A program made the position numbers and the translations under genes. Shown in pieces: positions 44,501 to 56,500 of a stretch of 64,000 bases of DNA; within the stretch, counting starts at the first letter, position 1, and each line of letters starts with the position of its first letter. The DNA lies in NCBI GenBank assembly GCA_958295665.1, contig OY282560.1, positions 309,051,236-309,115,235 on the forward strand. Reading direction: 5' to 3'. The notes below the pieces were generated by a model that saw only the letters and a list, made by a program, of their open reading frames with translations, was not told the origin of the DNA and did no database searches. Origin of the DNA: Tipula vernalis (lineage: Eukaryota; Arthropoda; Insecta; Diptera; Tipulidae).

Positions 44501-47500
44501 CCAGGCCAATATGTCCAATGTCCAATGATATAGCAGACCTTGAAGTTCTACCTCTACTAGAATTCCACTCCCAAATCAATCCTGAAATGAACCTCTTAAG
44601 TCAATCTTAAGTCTATCAACGGACAGCCCAGCGATCAATTAAATCACAAAATCAACCATTAATCCACTTTCAAATCAACCCTTAACCTAACTTCAAATCA
44701 AACCTTAAATAATTCCCCAACCGAACAATTCACACCCCAATCCAAGCTAACTAAATCGTAATTTTACATCAACTCAACTTAGCTCGATCCAAATCTCAAT
44801 CCTCAGCTCAATTCCACACTTATTTTGCAACCAAATCCCAAAATTAACTCGATTATTTTTTTATCCCTAACCGAACTTCTACGTCGTACCATCATATTTA
44901 ACAATCATCATGTCATAGCATTAAACCATCATACAATCGTACCATTGTACCATAGTGACGTCGAACTATCCCACTATCACACCATGATGTATATCTTACC
45001 ATTAATCCACCACACCTTCATACCTTCATCTCATCATAAAATCATACTATCATCATCGTACTATCATACCGTCCCTATTATCATACCATCATACCATCGT
45101 ACCATCATACGATCCAATTTGACTCGGACTGGTCCATTTAAATCGCGCGCGTAAACCGTATCGATAATTTTTTTTTTTGTAGGTTGGTACAGCCTTCTTT
45201 GACATTCGTATGACCTTCGAGCAGAATACGTCCATTAGTGTGACTTTGGCAGCCATTTGTTTACGACGCGAAAAGTTTGTCTGGCGATTTTTCCTATGGA
45301 AAAAATGGAATTACAGCTACGGAATCATTGAAAATATTGCAGAAGTGTTTTGAGGGGTCTACTATTTGAGTGGCATAAAGCATTCAGAGAGGATTGTGAG
45401 ATCGTAGAAAACTTGCCTCATGCGAGTCGTCCATCCACCTCTGTTAACAACGATAACATCAAAAAAGTGAAGAAAATTGTGCTTGAAAATCATAGTGTTG
45501 GCATTTGAGACATATCAGAGGCTCTCAACATCTCTTATGTACTTTTATGGATCGAGTCAACACATTTTGATTGATGTTTTAAGTATGAAACGCGTTGCCG
45601 CACGACTAGTGCCAAAAGACCTGAATTTTTTGCAAAAAGAACGTCGAGTAGAGATCGCAAAAGAGACGCTTGCCAACATAGCTGATGACCCTACATTGAT
45701 CAAACGAATTATTACTGATGATGTGGATTTAAGAATATGACATCTGCCCAACAATTTAGCAAATGCCGCGCTTAAAATGTGCCAAAAAAAAATCACGTCA
45801 AAGTCGGTCGAAAATCAAAGTAATGCTCATCATTATCTTCGATTACTGTCGGTGTAGTTTACCATGAATACGTTCCAGAGGGCCAAACGGTCAAAAAAGC
45901 ATACTACTTGGCCGTTTTGATGCGTCTAGGCGAAGCAATTCGTCGTAAACGTTTTTCACCACAACAATGTGCCGTCACATTCCAGACTTTTTTCTGTTTC
46001 CTAAACTGAAATATTCGCTCCAGGGAACGCGCCATGAGTCGATTGAAGCCATAAACAAAATTCGCTTTAGAAACTAAAGGCCGTTCCAGGCCTATAATAT
46101 GTGTACATAAAAATGGATTAACCTTTGGCATGCTTATATTGGCTCAAAAGGAGCCCACTTTGAAGGCGATAATAAAGATTTCTATTAAAATACATAAAAA
46201 TGTTGTTCCTTTTACCAGTCAGATGGTACCATTTTCTAATCATATCATGATACTGTCAGGCTATGATATAATCATACCATCCAACCGTCATAACATTATG
46301 CATCATACCATAATACCCTGATACCAACACACCATCATTCTAGAATAAATACCGTCATACCATCGTACTTTGTAGCATATATATAATCATACCATCACAA
46401 CATCATACAATAATGTCAATCCATCATACTACTATATCATCATAACATCACACCATACCATCATACCATCGTACTGTCATACCACCATGATACCATTATA
46501 CCATCGTACGATTGTACCATCATATGATCATACCATCATACCAACATACCATCACACCATTATACCATCATTTAAATGTTACACTTCCAATTGATCCTTT
46601 TGCACTTCAAACTGAACATTTTACATTTCAAATTGAACCCTTAACAAATTATATGAATGACCAATTAGGATGAAGCTTGGCTATTGCTTAACCGATTATG
46701 ATGAAAATTGACGTGTGCGGTGGAAATGGGATTCTAAAATGATTTTTGAATAAAGTTCTGTTATATGGTCAGTAAGAATACAACTTAGGCATTAACGGAT
46801 TATGATGAAATAGAAGAAAATGTGATCCAAAAATTATTTTTAGACGAGGTTATGAGAAATATGCCAATATGGTTTTTATAAGGTTGTCTATTTAGGCTTC
46901 TGTGAATCACGCAGCTATTGACACGATACTATTTCAATTCAAACCAATCAAGATTATCTCTGTAACAATATTCAAGTTTCCTTAGAAACTTTTCTTGCCA
47001 ATCTTTCGCTTTAAACTTAGGGTTATGTAATCTAAGTATTTGCTGTCAGAGCGTTAAGTTTGGCTTTGTTAAGAAAAAGATAATGCGTAGCGGATACGCG
47101 TCTCAGTATTGAAACTAAAATAACGGTAGTGCAGAGTTTCGGAATTAGAAATATTATTTCAAATCCTCATTCCCAATCTCGTCCTACTAGGCCATATTCC
47201 AGAACATTACCTAAAACTCATTTTGAAATCTCATTAGCATCGCACGAATAAAATTCCATTGAAATCCGTTAAAAAATAGACAAGTTCAATCCTAACTGGC
47301 CATTTTCCAGAATTTCATCCAAAAATCATTTTACAATCTTATTTTCAAAGCCCATGTCAAATTTGACCAAAATCCGTTAAGGAATAGATAAGTTACATCC
47401 TAATTGGCCTTTCAAATAATTTGCTATAGGTTCAATTTTAACTGTTAAAGTTTCAATTTGAGGTTTGAGATATTTACAGTGACCTTTCTTAAAACTTAAA

Positions 47501-50500
47501 CAATATTTGTGTACAGTTTGGTTAAAATCGGCCAAGGCTCAAGATTTGTTTAAATATGATACACTCACTAAACCCTAATCCAACCCCAACTCAACCCTCA
47601 ACCCAAACGCAAACTCTCAGCATATATAAAACATTGGCCAACTGCTCACTATATCTTAATCCAACCCCAACTCAACTCCAACTCAACTTTAACTCAAACC
47701 GCAAATTTGGCTTTTGTAGACTCAAGAACTTTCAAAACGTCGAGAAAAATGGTTTTACACCCACCAAAATTTTTGGTCATTTTTGACAGGTTTTTAATAC
47801 TTTGGTCTTTTTAGACCGAAGTAATACTGAATATGTTAGGAAGAAATGAAATTACTCGTGAAAAAACAACATCACTATAAGCTTTTGCAGCAACAGATAT
47901 CTATAATAGAATCGACAGTGAACATCATGAAGCAGGACCACGAAGAAACAAATCAGAGATTTAAATCACTCAAACAAATAATGGTAGACCTTATATTTCA
48001 CGAAGAATTCACTAACGTTGTTCTTCACACAATGTTGGAAATGATGAAACTCCGCACATTCCAATGAGCAGTAATCAATACTATAACAGAAGTATACAAG
48101 GGCAAACTTGGTCGGCTCATCTTGACACCATACCAACTCCAGGAGCAAGCCAGACAGATAGTCTGGACAGATATGTTGTGAAATAAAATAAAGAGGCATA
48201 ATTTACCTACCCAAAAAAGTAGAAATATCAATCTTCCCATACTTTACCACAAGAGTTATACAAAGTGTAATAACCCTGAACAAAAAATGAGAACTTTCCT
48301 TGAGCTAATTGTGTTGGTAGTTTGGTTTCGTATCGAAAAAGTTGGTGTACCCATCAGGTAGCTACGACAAAACTACAATAATACAATTCCTACTTAACAC
48401 AGATAGTGTCAAGTACGAACGTACTGATTTAGCGAATTATATTCACTAAATCAAAAAACTTAAGAAAAACCTTCATTTGTGTGTGTTTAAAGCCCACACA
48501 ATATTAAGAAGTTTAAGAGAAGTGTGTCTGTTTATCAAATATAAATTCTAACCCCCCCCCCCCCCCCTTACTTTACCCCAAGAGTTATACAAAGTATAAT
48601 ACCTCTGAACAAAACAAAAAAGAAAATTTTTTGTTTCTGGTTAACCAATCGAAAATCTTGTGAATGCCATTTTCATTAAAACCATTATATAAAATCACCA
48701 TCGTCAAAACCATAAAAATTCAGTAAATCATTATCTACGAGGTTAAAATCTATGCTGCTCCCTTTTGCTTTTTTCATTGAAAAACTTGGCGCTAACAAAC
48801 ATCATTTTTACTTTGCACTCCTATGAGAAACAGTGTGAAAAGTTAAACCACTAAAAATGCTTGCTAACTAAATATTACATATGATTACGGCTCTATACTC
48901 TAGAAAGCTCTGATATAGAAAGTAGTCTAGTCTAAATTGCCCCAATAAAATCAATTCAGTTCAATTTTTTTCAAACTTTTCATACAAAACTCAACTGTTT
49001 TTGTTCGAAAAATTTAGACTCCACTACTTTGTATATCGTACCTTTAAATCAAAAAAAAATTTCAAGTTTAATTCTCTCCCATAAAGCAAAAGTTTACGTT
49101 TACAAAAAGTTTTAATATTTGTGTTTTGTAAAAGGTATATAACAAACATTCTAATTATAAATCTTAATTATTTTTGAAGATAGGTAGCATATATAGCCAA
49201 ATATATAGGTAAACCAAATTCTAATAAAACGAGTAGAAAAACTGTTCACAAAATACCCAGAATGATAAATTTTTGCAATGCATTTATTTAATAACAACAA
49301 GTACAGTAGAAATAAAAATTTTCTAGAAAATAATAGAAATAAGCTTAGGTAGGTACTTGTTTTGAGGTTTTCCGAGTTATTTATTTTTATTTAAATTTTC
49401 CATATTTTCATAAAATATTGAGGTTAGGTAGAGTTCTACTTAATTTAGTTTTTTTTATAGCTTTTGATATAGGTTTTACAAGCAGCAGATAATTTTTCTC
49501 ATTTCTCTCTAGATTTTCTGAAGAACAATGAATTATTTTGTTGGCAAATAGCGTGCAAAATTTGGTATTTCTTGTTATTTTGTCATAAAACGAACCCAGT
49601 TTTAATTCTTCTTCAACCGCTTATCCTTTAGTGATTTTAATGTTTTATCATTTTTAGTTTGGAGCCCAAGATTATTTAGCCACAAAATCACCACAACCTT
49701 GACTAAAAAAATTAACAAACCATTTTTAGGAATTTATGTACACAAATGAATACTTACAATTCTCCTGATTTTATCTGGAATGCGTATTGATCAATTTTTG
49801 ATATTTGATTCCCTTCTAAATCCCTAAATTATTTAGATACATAAAAATATTAAATACTTAGGTTGCTAAAAATGTAAAATTCTACACTAAAGATAAAATA
49901 AAATTTATCAGAATAAAACAAAAATTTTCTCCAGTTTTTATATGGAGCCAGTGGTTTTCAATCAATGTACGCTCTATTATTAAAACTTGCCTACTATCTA
50001 CTTATAGATGGTAAGTAGTTTTTAGTAGTTCCCAAACCACATATACATATTGCATACATGTGTGCGTACCATATATTGGTCTATTCGAGGGACCGCTCTC
50101 GAACACTGAAAAGTTGATAACGTAATTTTTGTTTTAGACATGATACATATTATAGGCGAGAGAGATTAGTTAGAAAATAGAAAAAGTAAAAAGCAAACAG
50201 AAAAAAATCAAGGGAAAAACATTTATTAGTAACCTTACGTTTACTCACACCATGCTTAGTATTGTACTTGGTGATATTAAATGAAGGTCGGGCACTTTGA
50301 GTAGTCCACAGTTGACGATTCGTCTAAAAGATAAAAAATAAAATTTTAGCTTATGTATAAGATGTCTTGAGATCACCAGAAGTTGCTATCGAATTTTAGA
50401 GAAACAAAATAAAAAAATGTCGATTAAGTTTTTATGGTTTAATATATTATAAAAAATATTAAAGGCCCCGGTCACTCACTCACTGATTCACTGATTCTGT

Positions 50501-53500
50501 AACGCTCAATTCATACTACGATTTTAAAATCAAGAAAAAAATTCAAAAAATATTTGAAAGAAGAACGGTAAAATTAAAAATGATCATAGCAATCATGATT
50601 CAGAATAAAAAAATTTAATCAAAACAAATCGCTTAAAGTCAGAGTGATACATGTGCGATTTGTGCCTTTAAGACAATAAAAATAGTCGCATCAAGTAGGC
50701 GATATTAAATGCCCCTTCAGGCAAAATTACGTAACCTTAAAAAAAGTGACAGTTACCTTAAACAACAAATTTTTGCATCAACTTTAATCGCTATTTATCA
50801 GTCTAGCTCTATAACGCTTTAGATATCCAAATTTTCGATTATAATTCTAAATAATTTTCATCAATTTATCCTGTAAGTACCTATCACTTCAAATTTATGT
50901 CGTGCATAAGACAATTGATTGCCTTTATTACAGTTTTAATTTTAATAATCTGAATTAATCTAAATCCAATATATTTTTTTACCATATCGATTCACCAATA
51001 TTCGGTAAGAGACTTACAATTTCTTTAAATTATTGCTATATCAAGCATCCATTCAATCAGGATGCAGATGAAAACCCATTATCCAGAAAACGACGTTTGG
51101 CTAAGGAACAGCAGGACAGATGGCGTGCAAGGCAAACACCCGAATCAATTTAGGTGAAACGCGCAAAATACAACGAGAGGCCCAAGAAATGTGTAAGAAC
51201 TATGTCGCCACCACAGCTTCAAGCTCACCAGTACTCACATGCCGCTTCTCAACAGCATTCTATTAATAGAATATCGGAAGCTAAATTGCAAGCCTATCGA
51301 GCGGCCAACGCTGAACAATTGCAGACTCATCGAGCGTCCAATGCGGCCTCTAAACAGCAGCGTATTGGACTCATGTCTGTCGAGTAATTGCAAATGCACA
51401 GAGTGGCAAATGCAGCATCTCAGCAGTTACTTTGAGAGCGTAAGTGTGAGGCTATTCGGCGGAAAGCAATCAATTTCAATGTGAACAACATTCTTCAAAA
51501 ATATTGTAGACAATTCGTCGTAGGCCGATCTCTGAATTTTCAATTCTGTGAGGCGGAGCATTTCGAGGGTGAGCGTCCATCAGATGGCCTATTTACGTCG
51601 TGCTGTCGCACATCAATGGATACGTCGTGGAGTATACTGAGTTTTTGAAAAATCTTTTATCAGACCCAAACCATCCTAATTACAAGCACTTATCGTTTGC
51701 TTCGATTGGTGCCAAGATCGTCGATTTACTGACACCTGCAGCCAGTCAATGCACAAGCACTCCAATTTGCTCAGCTTTATGTCGTAGGGAAGGGTATATG
51801 GGCTATGGTATTTGTAAATGAGTGCGGCGAACCACCCTTCAAATCCGGAAGACCCCAACAAGCAATTCGTCAATTAGGGCATTCTAAGTGCCAACATGCT
51901 CCATATGGAAGCAGCAATCATAAGTTCCGGTAAGCTTACGCAGCAATGGCTGGTGTACTCATATCTTCAATTAGAAGCCAACAGCCAAAAGCGTCTTCGA
52001 GCAGAGCAGTATCAAAGTTTCTGGCATAGAATCATAAAAGAATCATCTCTCCACGAAATATGCGCGAGAGATTTGTGACGGTATGATTATCTTCGCTAAG
52101 TATGATGTTCCGGACTTATTCATCTCTGAGATTACCGGTAATTTTAGACACGGAGAGCAGACCTCTGATCGATCCGACACCACATGTGGAGAACGTCATC
52201 ATAATGCACCATGTATGAAGGATGGCCATTGCTCAAGGCAGTTTTCTAAGAAATTCAACGATCTTACAATTCCAAACGTAAGTGAATACCACTTATACCG
52301 GCAACGTCGTGGAATGCGTACAACGCCCACATCAACGTGGAAGCATGCACTTTATTGATTTTCGTGAAGTACATCTACAAGTACATCTTTAAAGTATTTG
52401 ACTGCGCCAACATGGTTATTAACACAGTTGGTCAGAATGAACTGCGACACAACGATACCAATAACTACATCGACTGCCGATATGTGAGTGCACCAGAGGC
52501 AATTTGGCGTCTACGTGAGTCTAAAAGTACGATTGATCACACTCTGTTATAGGACTCCCTGTACACCTGCCTAATCAACAATGCATCATTTTCGAAGAAG
52601 GTTGTACGGAAGAGGCGTTTCTGGGTACACTAACTGGGAAGACTGAGCTAGAAAGTAGGTTTCATCTTAACGTCAACAACCCAGCAGCTTAACAATTAAT
52701 TTACACCGACACCTCGGAAAGCACAAGATGAGGAATGTTTCTTCCTCTGTATACTTCTACTACACGTCCCCGGGGCCACCAGCTTCGAATTCCTCCGCAT
52801 GGTAGACCAAAGTTTATGTGAGCCCTTCAAGGCAGCTGCTATTGTACGAGGATTGCTAGAAAGTGAAGACGAACGGGGTCGAAACATAACGGATGCTGGT
52901 ACCGCCAAAGCAGTTACGAGAAATGTTCGCTTACATTATCGTATTCTGCCGACCAGCTCAGCCTCTCAAGCTAACACTTGATTAAGCAAAACAGCACGCT
53001 AATGAGACTAGCAGATTGCAAGTTCTTCTACTTCGATGGACCTGCAGGTTCGGGCAAGACTTTCCTATCACGCTTAGGTCTTACTTCCGAGGAAAGGATC
53101 AAATCGTCCTGCCATTTGCCAAAACTTGTATCGCTGGTACATTATTGAAAGGTGGAAAAACAGTCCATAGCAGTTTCAAATTTCCGATCCCATTACATGA
53201 CACATCAATTTCGTCTATGCGCTTGAACTCCTCGACGAAAGTTTTGGCGGAAAGGTCTTAATTCTGTGCGGCTATTTTCGACAAACGTTGCCACTAGTTC
53301 CTCGAGGCACACAAACGGAAATAATCGAGTTTCAGCATCTTATTCTTATAACAAATATGCGTAAATGGAATTTATGAAGAAGACACCATTCAGATATCCA
53401 AGAGGATGGTTAAAACTAATAATTTAATGAGCGCAGTCTTCGGAGACATTGAGAACTTATCAATCGAGGTGTTATCAAAGAGAATCATAGTTGCACCTAC

Positions 53501-56500
53501 CAACACGCAAACATTGGAGATGAACCGCAAGATCATCGATGCAATGACTGGCGAGCCAATGATCTACTTCAGCGCCGATTCCATCGATTCAGAGGATCCA
53601 AATTATTGCCTCAATTTCCTCGTCGAGTTCTTGAATGAACAAAAACCATCGGGCATGCCTCCCCATGTGCTACTGCTCAAGAAAGGAGTAATTGTAATGC
53701 TGAAGCAGGGTATGTGTAATGGAACTCGATTGATCTTTCTACAAATTAAGCCAAGAGCCATTTTTCGAGGCGTTACAGAATGAACTGCCCAATCCAGCCA
53801 CCAAGCCTAAAGTATCGCACGTTAGTAGAAATGGTGAAAATAAATTGGCAAAATATCAACCTATAGATGCAAGCGATTGAAGAAAACTCCATTGGAGGAA
53901 GCGGGCCGAAAGAATGGCCAACTCATTTCAAGATTTAGTCGGTTTAACAATTGCTATCAACTCTTGCTAGGTATTTAAACCGCGGCATTAAAAAATTGAA
54001 GAGAACGCTAAACAAGATAGAGTTCCTCAAGCCGAACTAGTCAATTTAACGAGGCACTTCGCCATTGACAAAGCAGAAAAATGGTATTAAGTTAATACGA
54101 GGAAAAATAAACGAGTTAAATGGAATTAGTTAAAAGAATTAATTTCGCATGACTTGGAAATACCGTAAATTATTCAAAAAACGTTGTTCCGTCTCTTCAA
54201 AATTGATTCTTGGCTTGTTAGAACCATCAACATGCTCGGAAAAGAAGTGAAAGTTTTTAAGAACCCTGGGATTAAGTTTTAAAACCTTTAACATCTGCAT
54301 TGAAACAGCGGATGGACCAGTTAATATGGTTTGGGACACATATCAAAACCGATCACTTATTTAGGTTTAAAGCGTACCTACACACCAATTCTGTGTAGTT
54401 CCTTCGGTGCAATTTGAAAGTTTAGCTAGGCGTGGATTTTTGGATAAAGTATAACATCGCACCAACCATCGTTAGTGAAATAATCGAGTCAACCCAAACG
54501 TCAACAGCTGAAATAAATCACCATAATCTTACTGAACAGCAGAAACAAAAATTACAAAAGTAATCGCGAGGTTTCCGTCACTAAATGGATTGGGAAGAAC
54601 TAGCCTCGTGATACATGTTATTAAACAGCGGCATTACCAGGTTTCCATCATTCTCCGGTAGTTTCAGTGCGAAAGGCAAACGTTATAGTGTGTTTATGTC
54701 TGGGATTCAGAAAGGTAAATCAAGTGACGGGAAAATATACATACCCTTTATCACTAAAAAATGGCTTACTTGAACGACTACAACAGACCAATTATATCAC
54801 GAGCTTAGGCCTTAACTACGCGTTTTGGCAAATCCCGATATCACAAAGCTCAAAAGTGGTAACTGCCATTAATCTTCCAGGCTCTTCTCTCTATTAATAT
54901 CCGATCATGGTGATACCCTGTACCTGCTTCGAGATATTCGTTTACTTAGACGATTTGTTGATAATCTCGGTGGGGTAGAACACTTGGAACGGTTAAAAGT
55001 AGTGGCCAACTTATTGTCCAAATTAGGGTTGGCAATAAATGTTGAGAAATCCCATTTTGTATTTAGGATTCCTAGTAGATGAAAAATGACTGCGGACGGA
55101 TCCATAAAATGTTTATATACAAAATTTTCCTCTAGGAATGGCCGATTGCTATCGACAATTCAAATTAACCAATCTGTTAAGTAAAGACAAAAAGTTTCAG
55201 AGGACCGAAGATACTAACCTAACGAAATGCGACGCAAGCACTCATGAGATTGGTAGTTTCTTACACTAAACTGATGAAGACAAGACAGAAAAGCCTGTCG
55301 CTTTCAAAAACTGGATGCGACTTATGTGCTTGGCGGCGGTGGTTAGTGTTAAAGGAACTAAGTGGCCGCCTCGCGAGGTGTCAAATTGCAATCGTTTGAT
55401 TTTTGCTTTATACATCAGAAGTACAAAATCAACATGATTGCTAACACATGACCCAGAACAACCCATGTAAAGTTAATTCAGAAGGAACATGACAGTCACA
55501 ATGAAGCTCACGTATCCAATTGTCAAATCTGTTAACAAAGTAAATCAATAGATCAATGCTTAGGTCCATCGTTATCACGATATGGAATTGAAGTAGGCGC
55601 TAAATACCGGGCCACTCCCCCATTTTGTTACACCTATCTTAAATCGTCATATTTATTTCTGGTTATTGCTAGATATGAACAGTAGCTGTAAATCTGTAAG
55701 CTGCTAAGCATGATGTAAAAAAGAGTAACATACAAAACAAAGCGTTACGATTGAGTTTTCTCTCTTTCCTGCTCGACGGAATAGGTCTAAGAATAAATTG
55801 GTCGGTTTTGAACTTCTCCAGAAATTTCTGAATTCCGGGAAATTCGATTTTTTCCCTTTCGGCTCTTACGATTTTAAAAACAGTCGGAAAAGCAACCCTT
55901 TAATATGGAGGATCCTGGTAATATGAACAATGAAAACTGTTTTGCGTGGTGGTATTCATTAGTAAAGGACTAACAACATGTAGAGGTTAAATATGGTTTT
56001 TGGCAGGCCTCACTTTCTGAAAATTTTTGCAAAACGGTTTCGATTCGAATTCTTTCACAATTTCACTTTGGTGTTTTTGCAGCTATGCTGGTTATACGTA
56101 ATCAATTTGGCGCATTACGATCGTATGTTGTAGGCAATTTGCGTTTTCGATGATGGAGTAAGTTGTAACGTATCCGCTGCACGAACGATGGTAAGAGACC
56201 TGGCCTAAGCACAAGTTATGCGACGTTCATCTTTATAAACAGACTGCTTGAGTAATCATTTTGGTAATAGTGCACGCGTACTAAACATTCTAGACAGAAC
56301 CATCACTATTTTCATTCCATTCCGGACATCTTTAGGATATTTGCTTAAGCGTTGATTGACTCGATGTTATAAGAAATGACGTTTGGGGCCTTTTCGTCCC
56401 GAAAAGGCTTTTTTTTGTTTTAATCTATGCAATCGTTTCTGCGGCTCGAGGCACTTTCAACTCTTTCGCAGTTTACGTTTAAATTCCTACTTTAGGCAGT

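Larger units (their letters stand above)
40260..44610 (+). mobile_element. BEL/Pao LTR retrotransposon, degenerate
   Basis: Gag, protease, RT, RNase H and integrase remnants follow in BEL/Pao order over 4.3 kb, with a dozen or more frame breaks. The RT catalytic box region is deleted and the protease Asp is changed. It lies on the plus strand in the 14-kb Lgr1 intron, opposite to the BEL and gypsy pieces before it. No LTR pair was found. Confidence 0.85.
51070..53800 (+). mobile_element. Helitron, degenerate RepHel gene
   Basis: Remnants of a RepHel protein run from an N-terminal basic/Ala-Gln-rich repeat through the Rep region to the Pif1-type helicase. Many stops and frameshifts. No TC...CTRR ends were located. 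It lies in the 7.6-kb Lgr1 intron, opposite to the gene. The following gypsy pieces start near 53900. Confidence 0.82.
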
